Source: G963676655 sp963676655 (lineage in GTDB: Bacteria > Verrucomicrobiota > Lentisphaeria > Victivallales > Victivallaceae). From it: a DNA stretch of 64,000 nt. The notes beneath the pieces are model-generated. The model was not told the origin of the DNA, ran no database searches, and was given only the letters and a program-made list of their open reading frames with translations. Below, piece after piece: positions 8,139 through 16,008 of the stretch; the stretch's first letter is position 1; each line of letters starts with the position of its first letter. The DNA is taken from assembly GCA_963676655.2 (NCBI GenBank), contig CAXXKX010000003.1:1054001-1118000 (forward strand), in the 5' to 3' direction. The translations under genes and the position numbers were made by a program.

Positions 8139-8711
8139 ATGGAATTTTCACAAGACATCGATAATTTTCTTAAACTGGTTTCCCGCCGTTTCAGTTGTCG
8201 GGCCTATCAGGATACTCCTGTACCATCTGAGATGATTCATAAATGCCTGGAAGCAGCCCGTCTGGCGCCGTCGGCATGTAATAAGCAGCCCTGGCGTTTT
8301 GTGGTTGTCACCGAGCCGCGCTTAAGGGCGCGGTTATGTGATGAAGGGCTGTTGCCCGGCCTGCCGATGCCGTGGCTGCATCAGGCTCCGGTAATCGTCG
8401 CGCTATGCGCTGAAACATCGTTCGTTACCCATAAAGTTGCCCCGATGCTGTCCGGTGTAGATTATCGTCTGGTTGACCTGGGGATTGCCGGAGAACATTT
8501 TGTTCTGGCGGCTGAGGCGCAAGGCCTTGGAACCTGCTGGATCGGGTGGTTCCGGGAAAAAGCGGTGAAGCGAATTTTGGGAATTCCCCGAAGCTGCCGG
8601 GTTTTTTCGCTTTTGAGTCTTGGTCATCCGGTTGAATCCTCGGACCCGGCATCCCGGATGGAGCTGGAGCAAATAGCTTATTCCGAGCAATGGGGCAATT
8701 CGCTTAAGTGA
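8139..8711 (+). CDS. Nitroreductase family FMN-dependent oxidoreductase
   Basis: 190 aa, the usual length for the short NfsA/NfnB-like family. The N-terminal SRRFSCRAYQDTPVPSEMI and the FMN-binding ARLAPSACNKQPWRFVVV are diagnostic. The central LGIAGEHFVLAAEAQGLGTCWIG matches the helix that contacts the second FMN in the dimer. It is cytoplasmic and would reduce nitro, quinone or related substrates with NAD(P)H; the real substrate is unknown. It appears to be co-transcribed with the upstream lipoprotein gene, an association that does not suggest a shared role. Confidence 0.9.
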   Translation: MEFSQDIDNFLKLVSRRFSCRAYQDTPVPSEMIHKCLEAARLAPSACNKQPWRFVVVTEPRLRARLCDEGLLPGLPMPWLHQAPVIVALCAETSFVTHKVAPMLSGVDYRLVDLGIAGEHFVLAAEAQGLGTCWIGWFREKAVKRILGIPRSCRVFSLLSLGHPVESSDPASRMELEQIAYSEQWGNSLK

Positions 8712-9077
8712 TCTGATTTATACTTAATAACGCTTGAAATATCAACTTCCTATAGCAGTCTACCTCAGTTGTTTAACTTATAAGCGTCCGGTAATGACAG
8801 CCTTATGAAAGTTGGACTGGGATTCGGCTTCATCACATGAAAAAATAAATATATTCACGCTCAAAGTGCATCAGAATAAATCAAATTCCAGTCTTTTTAT
8901 CTAAGATATCCAGTCTTTAAGTTTCTTATCCTGTTTGTCATTTCATTGGATGACAAACCAATACAATCAATATCCATTGATTTTTTTTCTGGAAAAGTGT
9001 TGACAAAAATGAATCCATCACTTATATTTTTATAAAAGTAACAGATACGTAACAGTTACATTTTATAGTAATATTAC
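8712..9077. other. Intergenic region carrying the promoter of the GH130 locus
   Basis: No gene seen. The right end carries the promoter and a short palindrome described separately. The rest is AT-rich with no clear terminator for the nitroreductase gene. Confidence 0.4.
9000..9059 (+). promoter_or_regulatory. Promoter and possible operator of the GH130-GH5 locus
   Basis: TTGACA (9000-9005), 17-nt spacer, TATATT (9023-9028). Just downstream GTAACAG occurs twice (9038 and 9049), and the second is part of a perfect GTAAC-A-GTTAC palindrome (9049-9059), placed where a repressor would block transcription. LacI-family operators are short palindromes of this kind, and a LacI gene lies at the end of the locus. 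A related ATTACAGTTAT occurs just before the lacI start. The link to that regulator is inference. Confidence 0.5.
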
Positions 9078-9095
9078 TTGAAGGAGCACGATGAG

Positions 9096-10103
9096 ATGAA
9101 ACGTGTGTGCATGAAACGACCCGAAAATCCGGTTTTGCGACCATCAGATATGCCGGAGGAAATTATGTATATTTTCAATCCCGGCGCAATTAAATTTAAT
9201 GGAGAGTATCTGTTGATGATGAACGCGGCAACTCTTGGTACTCCAATTATTTTTTGGCTGGCCAGAAGTTACGACGGGGTGAATTTTACGGTTGATCCGG
9301 AACCTCCGGAGTGGCCGCAATGGTCTGATGGAGTCATTGAATGCTGTGTTTATGATCCGCGTATCACCCGGTTTGGTGATGAGTATATTATAATGTATGC
9401 CAGTCAGGCTGCAGGTCGAGGGGTAAGAACCGGAGTTGTCAGGACTTATGACTTTAAAAATTTTGAACGTATTGAACAGGCTGAAACAGACTTGGATAAT
9501 CGGAATTCGGCTTTGTTTCCAGAAAAAATCAATGGTCGTTTTGCCAGGTTTGACCGCCCGATGTATCGTCATGCCCATGATCCGTCTGATATGTGTATCA
9601 GCTATTCGGATGATCTGAAAAACTGGTATGGCAGCAAAACGATTATCACTCCAAGGCGGGGGAGTTGGGATGGCCACAAAGTCGGGGCCGGTGCGGTTCC
9701 AATCAAAACCGATTACGGTTGGCTTGAGATTTATCATGCAGTGGACAGCACTTGCAACGGTTTTATTTACCGCCTTGGAGTTATGCTGCTTGATCTTGAT
9801 AATCCGGCTAAGGTATTGGCCCGGGGGCAGAGTCCTATCCTTTGGCCGGAATTTGATTACGAATTGAATGGACGGGTTCCGAATGTCGTCTTTACCGCGA
9901 ATGCTCTGCTGGAGGAGGATGGAATGGTAAAAATTTATTATGGAGCAGCCGATAGCTGCATTGGATTGGCTGAGGCCAGACTCGATGATTTAGTCGACTC
10001 CTGCTTTGTTAGAAATAAATATTTGGATAGATTTTTCGGACGGAATAAAAACAATGCAAGTGTATATTCTAATAAAGAAGAAATATTGCAAGCTGTACGT
10101 TGA
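9096..10103 (+). CDS. Glycoside hydrolase family 130-like protein (beta-mannoside phosphorylase type)
   Basis: 335 aa, five-bladed beta-propeller composition. Recognisable GH130 features are the N-terminal NPGAIKFNGEYLLMMNA, YDPRITRFGDEYIIMYA with the conserved Asp-Pro-Arg, SYSDDLKNW, WDGHKVGAGAVPIKTDYGWL, and LEEDGMVKIYYGAADSCIGLA near the end. GH130 enzymes mostly phosphorolyse beta-1,4- or beta-1,2-mannosides in the cytoplasm; no signal peptide is present. The open frame reaches a TTG at 9078, but AAGGAG at 9081-9086 sits 9 nt before the ATG at 9096, which decides the start. Its neighbours, a GH5-like enzyme and an esterase, fit beta-mannan breakdown (inference). Confidence 0.85.
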   Translation: MKRVCMKRPENPVLRPSDMPEEIMYIFNPGAIKFNGEYLLMMNAATLGTPIIFWLARSYDGVNFTVDPEPPEWPQWSDGVIECCVYDPRITRFGDEYIIMYASQAAGRGVRTGVVRTYDFKNFERIEQAETDLDNRNSALFPEKINGRFARFDRPMYRHAHDPSDMCISYSDDLKNWYGSKTIITPRRGSWDGHKVGAGAVPIKTDYGWLEIYHAVDSTCNGFIYRLGVMLLDLDNPAKVLARGQSPILWPEFDYELNGRVPNVVFTANALLEEDGMVKIYYGAADSCIGLAEARLDDLVDSCFVRNKYLDRFFGRNKNNASVYSNKEEILQAVR

Positions 10104-10127
10104 AAAAGGTGAGAAAGGATAAGTAAG

Positions 10128-10904
10128 ATGAGAAAAAAATCAGAATTTACCCTTATTGAACTTCTGGTAGTGATCGCGATCATAGCAATCCTTGCCAGCA
10201 TGCTGCTGCCGGCCTTGAACAAAGCCCGGGAGGTGGCCAGAAGTATCAGTTGCGTTTCCAACTTGAAACAATTCGGCCTGGCATTCAGCAACTACTGTTT
10301 TGACAATAAAGGCTGGACATGTCCGCAACGTAATGATTTTGAACTCAACGGAAATGAGTTGATCAGAAACTGGGAATGGAAATTTGCCCCATATGTCGGC
10401 TATACTAAAAACATTGACGGAACCTTTTTCCCTAAAGTGCCTATCTTTATTTGCCCCGGCGATAAGAATGGAACTCAGATCGCCGGCCAGGGAATGAATC
10501 TGGTTATTCCAACCAATTATGGCTACAATCGACTGATGGGAATTCTTGGGACCAGTTCGTCCTGGCAGTGGAACCCGACAACCAAAACGGGTAAAGCCGC
10601 GTCCAATTGTAAGAAACTAAATCGTTTCAAGAAACCGACAAAAGCACTGGTTATGACAGATGTTTTAACTAATAATACAGTTGTTTCTCCCTATGGCGCG
10701 GTTCCGGTAAATGGCTACCCGTGTTTTGAAGATACTTATGTCAGCTGGAGTCCGGCTTCGAACAAAATCGACATGTTCAGGCACAATAAAGATAAAGCAA
10801 ATATGATGTTTGTTGACGGGCACGTTGATGCATTCAACCCGATCTATCTGGACAGAGATCAGGCCAGACTGCTTTACGGCACATATTATGCCGACACATT
10901 CTGA
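10128..10904 (+). CDS. Pseudopilin (prepilin-type N-terminal domain protein)
   Basis: 258 aa. After a 7-residue leader comes the type IV pilin-like segment FTLIELLVVIAIIAIL, with Glu at +5 and a hydrophobic helix, then ASMLLPALNKAREVARSISC. The residue before the cleavage point is Glu, not the canonical Gly. The C-terminus carries an H-X10-DG motif (RHNKDKANMMFVDGHV), a one-residue variant of the H-X9-DG signature of the processing-associated domain found in PVC pseudopilins. Such proteins are assembled at the inner membrane by type II secretion or pilus-like machinery. It sits 24 bp after GH130 and 43 bp before the GH5-like gene, inside the polysaccharide operon. Confidence 0.9.
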   Translation: MRKKSEFTLIELLVVIAIIAILASMLLPALNKAREVARSISCVSNLKQFGLAFSNYCFDNKGWTCPQRNDFELNGNELIRNWEWKFAPYVGYTKNIDGTFFPKVPIFICPGDKNGTQIAGQGMNLVIPTNYGYNRLMGILGTSSSWQWNPTTKTGKAASNCKKLNRFKKPTKALVMTDVLTNNTVVSPYGAVPVNGYPCFEDTYVSWSPASNKIDMFRHNKDKANMMFVDGHVDAFNPIYLDRDQARLLYGTYYADTF

Positions 10905-10947
10905 ATCGAACCAATTAATATAAACAACCGGAAAAGGGGATATGTAA

Positions 10948-12102
10948 ATGCGAAACACAACTAACTCTAAATTTTTTAAGCTTCTCGTCACAGGATTACT
11001 GTTAACCGGCGGCATAGTTCTTTTATCCGCCGATTCTTCAGTCGTCAAAAAATGGCCGGGCCGTCTGCGCGGATTATGCGTTGGAAAACCGCGTATGGCA
11101 ATGACTCAGGAAAAAACCTTTAAACGCATGGCTGACTGGAAAGTAAATGTGATCACTGTTAACTTTGACATTGACAAACGGCTGAAGGATTTACCTCCTG
11201 TCTCCGGCTTGCCGAAGGTGGAGCCGGAAATGGCGCCATATCGCGGAGCCATTGATCGATTGAACAAAATAGTTGCTCTTTCCAGGAAATACGGTATTTA
11301 TATCAATCTCTGCATCCAGAGCGCCGTCGGCGATGACTCCAGGAATGTGGCGACCGCCAAAGCCAACAAAGATCAGAAAGAGCGTGCTGAAAAAATTTAT
11401 CTGGCCAACGCACTGACTCTCTTGAAGCACATCGCCGAAAGATACAAAGACGAGCCGGTTATTATCGCATATAATTTTATCCCGGAACCGCATACTCCAT
11501 GGATCGTCGCCAACTGGCAGACCAAAATTGTTCCTGAAGCTATTAAAACAGTTCGTCAGGTTGACAACAATACTTATCTGATTTTTTCTCCCGGCTTGTG
11601 GGGCTTTCCATGTTTTGATAAGATTAAAAAGCCGTTTAAAGATCCGGCCGGCAAACTTTTGTACGGTTATCATCCCTACGCGCCGCATAATTATACTCAT
11701 CAAGGTATTAAGAAACGGGCTAACGGGATGGTTTACCCCGGTATGCTGAAAATGTTTGACGGCAGTAAACTGAAATTGTGGAACAAACAGGCTTTGTACG
11801 AATATATGAAACCGGCATTTGACTTCCAGAAAAAATATAATGTCAAAATGTTTGCCGGGGAATTCAGTGCGGTTCGCTGGGCTCCGGGCAGAGAGCAATG
11901 GGTCAAAGATATGTGCGCCTTGCTTGAAGAGTATAAAGTTGATTGGACCTATCACAGCTATACCGGCTGGAACGGCTGGAATCCGACTTTCCCGCCGGAA
12001 GCAAAAGGCAGCAACGAACCTGATGGCGGGGTTGAAACCCCTCAACTAAAAGTATTGAAAAAATATTGGGCTAAGAATAAGATTTTCTTTAAAGACAGGT
12101 AA
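10948..12102 (+). CDS. Secreted GH5-like (clan GH-A) glycosidase
   Basis: 384 aa with an N-terminal signal peptide (about residues 8-30, LLVTGLLLTGGIVLLSA). The rest is a cellulase-like TIM barrel: LNKIVALSRKYGIYINLCIQ on beta-3, then AYNFIPEPHTP with Glu180 as the probable acid/base (in a -PEP- rather than -NEP- setting), GYHPYAPHNYTH, FAGEFSAVRW with Glu305 as the probable nucleophile, and a closing WTYHSYTGWNGW. GH5 covers endo-mannanases and endoglucanases. Given the GH130 partner, mannanase or glucomannanase is plausible but not shown. The ATG has AAAAGGGG upstream. The esterase gene follows after only 3 bp. Confidence 0.85.
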   Translation: MRNTTNSKFFKLLVTGLLLTGGIVLLSADSSVVKKWPGRLRGLCVGKPRMAMTQEKTFKRMADWKVNVITVNFDIDKRLKDLPPVSGLPKVEPEMAPYRGAIDRLNKIVALSRKYGIYINLCIQSAVGDDSRNVATAKANKDQKERAEKIYLANALTLLKHIAERYKDEPVIIAYNFIPEPHTPWIVANWQTKIVPEAIKTVRQVDNNTYLIFSPGLWGFPCFDKIKKPFKDPAGKLLYGYHPYAPHNYTHQGIKKRANGMVYPGMLKMFDGSKLKLWNKQALYEYMKPAFDFQKKYNVKMFAGEFSAVRWAPGREQWVKDMCALLEEYKVDWTYHSYTGWNGWNPTFPPEAKGSNEPDGGVETPQLKVLKKYWAKNKIFFKDR

Positions 12103-12105
12103 TTC

Positions 12106-13050
12106 ATGGTCAAAATATTTTATCTTTACGCATTTTTGCTGTTGGCGGCATCTCTGGTGACGGCACAGGAATTGAAGCCGGCATATCAGAATGTCGCTTA
12201 CGGTCCGTATGCAAAAAATAAACTCGATATTTACCTGTCAAACTCGGCGCAACCTGCACCGGTGCTGATTTTCATTCACGGTGGCGCGTTTTCCGGTGGA
12301 GATAAAACCAAAGCTATTCCGAAAAACCTGTTCATGCTATGTCTGAAAAACGGGATATCAGTAGTTTCCATAAATTATCGTTTAAGCAGCGATAAAGACT
12401 ATAATTTCAAATTCAGCGACAAGACTCCCTTTCCCCCGCCATTTGCCGATGCCGCCAGGGCTGTTCAGTTTATCCGATCCAGGGCGGCAAAATATAATAT
12501 TGATAAAAAGCGTTTGGCGGTTTCAGGCGGTTCTGCCGGCGGCGGAATTGCTTTGTGGTTGAGTTTCCATAATGATTTGGCGGATCCCCGGTCTGACGAC
12601 CCGGTCGGGCGGGAATCGACAAAACCTCTATGTGTTGTCGCTCTTTATGCCCAGACAACATACGATCAGGAATATATCAGCCGTGAAATGAATTATGACG
12701 GTTATAAAATCAAATGGATTGATAAACTCTTTCAGGCGGGACCGGGGTATTTGAAATCGCCGGCATCTAAACAAATTCGAAAGAGCATTTCCGCCATAGA
12801 CCTGGTTGATCAGAATGACAAAGTTGCGGTTTTCCTTTGTCGTGGAGGAGAAGACCGGGTATTTCCTGATATGCCGCAGGCCCGTTTTGTCCATAATGTG
12901 ATTTTTTATCTTGAACTGGAAAAAAAGCTTAAGCAGTTCAAGGTAGAATATAAACTGCTTCGCCTCAAGGACTGCAAATCCGGACAAAAAAACGATCTCG
13001 CCGCTTTAACATTTCTTCAGAAAGCTTTCCGGCTGAATCAGCCACGATGA
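12106..13050 (+). CDS. Secreted alpha/beta-hydrolase (esterase/lipase family)
   Basis: 314 aa with a signal peptide (residues 1-20, cleaved near VTAQ). The carboxylesterase fold is shown by the oxyanion segment IFIHGGAFSGGDK, the nucleophile elbow GGSAGGG with Ser143, and a late acidic segment (CRGGEDRVFP) that should hold the catalytic Asp. This BD-FAE/acetyl-esterase type removes acetyl or similar acyl groups from polysaccharides or xenobiotics. In this operon, deacetylation of mannan or glucomannan oligosaccharides is likely (inference). The ORF is 3 bp after the GH5-like gene and has no separate promoter signal. Confidence 0.87.
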   Translation: MVKIFYLYAFLLLAASLVTAQELKPAYQNVAYGPYAKNKLDIYLSNSAQPAPVLIFIHGGAFSGGDKTKAIPKNLFMLCLKNGISVVSINYRLSSDKDYNFKFSDKTPFPPPFADAARAVQFIRSRAAKYNIDKKRLAVSGGSAGGGIALWLSFHNDLADPRSDDPVGRESTKPLCVVALYAQTTYDQEYISREMNYDGYKIKWIDKLFQAGPGYLKSPASKQIRKSISAIDLVDQNDKVAVFLCRGGEDRVFPDMPQARFVHNVIFYLELEKKLKQFKVEYKLLRLKDCKSGQKNDLAALTFLQKAFRLNQPR

Positions 13051-13132
13051 AGTACTTGTTTTACTATCTTTATTTGTGATAAAATCTGATTTTATGTTTT
13101 ATTGAACTATAAAGCCGTGATATATTACAGTT

Positions 13133-14152
13133 ATGAATACAAGTATCAGAAAAATCGCGAAATTATCAGGAGTGTCGGTGGCAACGGTCTCCCGGGTGTT
13201 GAATAAGCAACCCGGCGTCAAACCGGAAACCCGTGCTCTTGTCCGCAAATATATCGATGAATACGATTATGTTCCAAAAATGGTCAGAAAGAACGATGAC
13301 CCGAATATCTGTGCCATTATTCCGTGGGCGTCAGATACGGATTCCGACTGGTATGTCGGACAGCTGATTCGTGGTTTGGGGAATTATGCTTTTTCCAACA
13401 GCTTGAACTTTGGAGTCTTGCCGTTCAATACCACTATTGCCGGCCGCGTGGATATTATCCAGGAGTTGAAACGAAACAATATTGATGGCGTTGTTGTTCT
13501 GAACGCAACTTCTGAATCAGGTTACGTCAATGATTTACACCATCATAAAATTCCATATATGCTGGTTAATGAAAATATGCACGGCCAGGCCAATTGCGTC
13601 CTGGCTGACGCCTATGACGGAACCAGGAAAATGACGGAGTATCTGCTTCAAATGGGGCATCGCGAAATCCTTTTTCTTCAGGGCTGGACAGCCATTAGTG
13701 ACGTCCGAGAAAGAACCTCAGGCTTCATTGACGCAATGATCTCTGCAGGCATCAAAGACCCTCAATCTCACGTTCATCCCCATTCCGGATACGGTCCTAA
13801 TATGTATGAGGCGGGGTACTCCATCATGACTCAGATGCTCAATCAAAACAAATCCTATACCGCGATCCTCGCAAACTGTGATTCCATTGCTTTCGGAGTC
13901 TTAAAAGCCTGTCTTGAAAACGGAGTTGCCGTCCCTGGCGACATCTCAATTGCCGGATATGATGAATCACTCTTCGGTTGTTACAGTTTACCGGCTCTTT
14001 CAACCATCCGCCAGCCGCTCAAACAAATGAGTGAACTGGCAATGAGAGAGGTTCACAGGTTCATAAGAAACGGTTTTCCTGATTCTCCTGTTATCCATAG
14101 AATTCCGGTTGACCTTATCGTAAAAGGGTCAACCGGACCAACTCCTGGATAA
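13133..14152 (+). CDS. LacI-family transcriptional regulator
   Basis: 339 aa. The N-terminal helix-turn-helix and hinge are clear: SIRKIAKLSGVSVATVSRVL at residues 3-22, followed by NKQPGVKPETRALV and the hinge helix region. The rest is a periplasmic-binding-protein-like effector domain (NNIDGVVVLNAT, LLQMGHREILFLQG, ISIAGYDESLFGCYSLPALS) ending near PVDLIVKGS. It lies 82 bp downstream of the esterase gene on the same strand and probably controls the GH130-GH5-esterase operon through the palindrome at 9049-9059. This is inferred from position. Its effector is probably an oligosaccharide or sugar. Confidence 0.93.
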   Translation: MNTSIRKIAKLSGVSVATVSRVLNKQPGVKPETRALVRKYIDEYDYVPKMVRKNDDPNICAIIPWASDTDSDWYVGQLIRGLGNYAFSNSLNFGVLPFNTTIAGRVDIIQELKRNNIDGVVVLNATSESGYVNDLHHHKIPYMLVNENMHGQANCVLADAYDGTRKMTEYLLQMGHREILFLQGWTAISDVRERTSGFIDAMISAGIKDPQSHVHPHSGYGPNMYEAGYSIMTQMLNQNKSYTAILANCDSIAFGVLKACLENGVAVPGDISIAGYDESLFGCYSLPALSTIRQPLKQMSELAMREVHRFIRNGFPDSPVIHRIPVDLIVKGSTGPTPG

Positions 14153-14362
14153 TTTGCTTTTAAAATATTATGAATCCTGGTTCCCGGGTCAGGTGTTGCA
14201 CTTCAGACTTCAATCCAGCACCAAAACACACATATTATATTATTTATTAATGATTTACAAATAAAAAATAAACTACATAATGATTTATTATCAATCATTA
14301 AAAATAGGATATTCTTCCAGATATAAATAATCAAAAAAAGTGATTTTTTTGTAAACAGGGGG

Positions 14363-14408
14363 TTGACTTTTTCTTTACAACATGTATGTTAGTGAATGTT
14401 AACTAACA
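14363..14408 (+). promoter_or_regulatory. tetR promoter with overlapping TetR operator (site 1)
   Basis: TTGACT (14363-14368), 16-nt spacer, TATGTT (14385-14390). A 22-bp inverted repeat TGTTAGT-N8-ACTAACA with perfect 7-bp arms (14387-14408) overlaps the -10 and ends 10 bp before the tetR ATG. A closely similar sequence lies before the downstream 4Fe-4S gene, which supports it as the operator bound by the encoded TetR protein. Confidence 0.75.
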
Positions 14409-14418
14409 AGGAAAAGTA

Positions 14419-15006
14419 ATGGTTAAAGAATTGACAAAACGTCAGGAAGAGATAATTAACTGCGCAGTGCGGTTGATCTCTGAAGAAGGAATTCAAAACC
14501 TGACGATTCGACGTTTAGCCGCCGCGGTCGGAGTCAGCGAACCAGCACTTTATCGTCATTTTCAAAATAAATTCGATATTCTGGATACATTGCTGGACTG
14601 TTTTGAAGATACTTCGGACGAAGTTCTGGATAAACTGGCGGATGAAAAAATCACCGCGCTTGAAAAAATACAAATGTTCATTGAAGATAGAATCGCCCGG
14701 ATGAGCAATAATCCGCATCTGGCCAGAGTCATGTTTTCTGAAGAAATATTTCAGGATGACGAAAGACTGTCGGACAAAGTTTTGCATATAATGCATTCGC
14801 ATGGCGCCAAACTGCGGAAGATTGTTCAGGAAGGCCAGCAGAAAGGTGAAATAAGGCAGGATGTCGAGCCGATTGTGATGTTTCGCATGATCTTCGGTCC
14901 GGTCCGACTGCTCATTAAACAGTGGTGTTTGAGCAGATTCGCGTTTGACCTGAAAACCGAGGGCGAAAAACTCTGGAACAGCATGAGGCTGATGATCGTT
15001 AAATAA
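14419..15006 (+). CDS. TetR-family transcriptional regulator of the hcp operon
   Basis: 195 aa. The N-terminal TetR helix-turn-helix spans about residues 10-55 (LISEEGIQNLTIRRLAAAVG then VSEPALYRHFQNKFDILDTL). The C-terminal part is all-helical ligand-binding/dimerisation domain without recognisable ligand specificity. GGAAAAG precedes the ATG. The gene lies 75 bp upstream of an iron-sulfur protein and hybrid cluster protein, and the near-identical operators before both units indicate that it represses itself and the hcp operon. The inducing signal could be nitric oxide or another nitrosative or redox cue (inference). Confidence 0.92.
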   Translation: MVKELTKRQEEIINCAVRLISEEGIQNLTIRRLAAAVGVSEPALYRHFQNKFDILDTLLDCFEDTSDEVLDKLADEKITALEKIQMFIEDRIARMSNNPHLARVMFSEEIFQDDERLSDKVLHIMHSHGAKLRKIVQEGQQKGEIRQDVEPIVMFRMIFGPVRLLIKQWCLSRFAFDLKTEGEKLWNSMRLMIVK

Positions 15007-15046
15007 CCGGTCCGTTTTAAGGACATTTTTTTTACAAAGAAAAAAG

Positions 15047-15066
15047 TTAGTTAGTGTTAACAAACA
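15047..15066 (+). promoter_or_regulatory. TetR operator upstream of the 4Fe-4S/hcp operon (site 2)
   Basis: TTAGTTAGTGTTAACAAACA matches site 1 (TTAGTGAATGTTAACTAACA) at 16 of 20 positions, including the TGTTAAC core. It lies 15 bp before the start codon of the iron-sulfur protein gene. Confidence 0.7.
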
Positions 15067-15081
15067 TAGGGATTAAAAACA

Positions 15082-15969
15082 ATGAAAAGAAAAATAATAG
15101 AAATAAATGAAGAGCTCTGCAACGGCTGCGGAGCGTGTCTGCCGAATTGTCCCGAGGGTGCGATCCAGGTCATAGACGGAAAAGCCCGCCTGATCAGCGA
15201 CCGGTTTTGCGATGGGCTCGGGGCCTGCGTGGGCGAATGTCCGCTGGGCGCGATCAAGGTGGTCGAGCGCGAAGCGGAACCTTATGATGAAGCAACCGTT
15301 ATGGCCAAAATCGCCACTCAGGGCGAGAACACAATCAAAGCTCATTTGCAGCATTTGCGCGATCATAACGAACAAGAGCTTCTGGAACAGGCAACAGGTT
15401 ATCTTAAAGCAAACAACATCCCGGTTCCGGACTATGAACAAGCCAAACCGGCTGTTTCCGGCGGCTGTCCAGGAAGTCTGAGCAGAGTATTTGAACGTCA
15501 TGAGCCGGCAAAGGAAAAATGCGGCTGTCCCGGTGGAATGAGTCGTGAATTCGCGCACAACAAGACCGGAGCGGAAGATTCATCAGCCGGAATTAGAGCT
15601 TCAAGGCTTACCCATTGGCCGGTTCAGTTGCAGCTGGTCAACCCGGATGCGGGATTCTTCGAGGGCGCGGATTTGCTGGTATGCGCCGACTGTGTTCCTT
15701 TTGCCCTGAACGGTTTTCACGAAACTATGCTCGCGGGAAAGACCCTGGTTGTATTTTGCCCCAAACTGGACGAGTGCCATGAAACCTATATCGAAAAATT
15801 GACGGCAATGTTCACCCGGAAACATATCAAAAGCATAACCGCGGTAAGAATGGAAGTCCCCTGCTGCGGCGGAGTCGAATATATGGTGCAGGCAGCCCTG
15901 AACCGTTCCGGAGCGGATATCCCGTTCAAACGGATTGTCGTTACCCTTGACGGAAAAATAACCGATTAA
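15082..15969 (+). CDS. Two-[4Fe-4S] ferredoxin-domain protein, redox partner of Hcp
   Basis: 295 aa. The N-terminal 60 residues form a ferredoxin domain with CNGCGACLPNC-P and CDGLGACVGEC-P cysteine clusters, enough for two [4Fe-4S] clusters. Further cysteine motifs (CPGS, CGCPGGM) occur around residues 130-155, and the C-terminal half holds CADCVPFAL and VPCCGGVEYM. This layout is commonly seen in genes next to hybrid cluster protein, where the ferredoxin-like protein is thought to pass electrons to Hcp. It is cytoplasmic. AGGGA precedes the ATG. The hcp gene begins 39 bp downstream with its own strong AAGGAGAG site. Confidence 0.88.
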   Translation: MKRKIIEINEELCNGCGACLPNCPEGAIQVIDGKARLISDRFCDGLGACVGECPLGAIKVVEREAEPYDEATVMAKIATQGENTIKAHLQHLRDHNEQELLEQATGYLKANNIPVPDYEQAKPAVSGGCPGSLSRVFERHEPAKEKCGCPGGMSREFAHNKTGAEDSSAGIRASRLTHWPVQLQLVNPDAGFFEGADLLVCADCVPFALNGFHETMLAGKTLVVFCPKLDECHETYIEKLTAMFTRKHIKSITAVRMEVPCCGGVEYMVQAALNRSGADIPFKRIVVTLDGKITD

Positions 15970-16008
15970 CATAAGCAAACAACTCTAACCATAAGAAGGA
16001 GAGTAATT

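Noticed and set aside
11191..12045. 284-codon minus-strand ORF opposite the GH5-like gene
   Set aside because: It is antisense to a gene with signal peptide and both catalytic glutamates; no recognised motif in the reverse frame.
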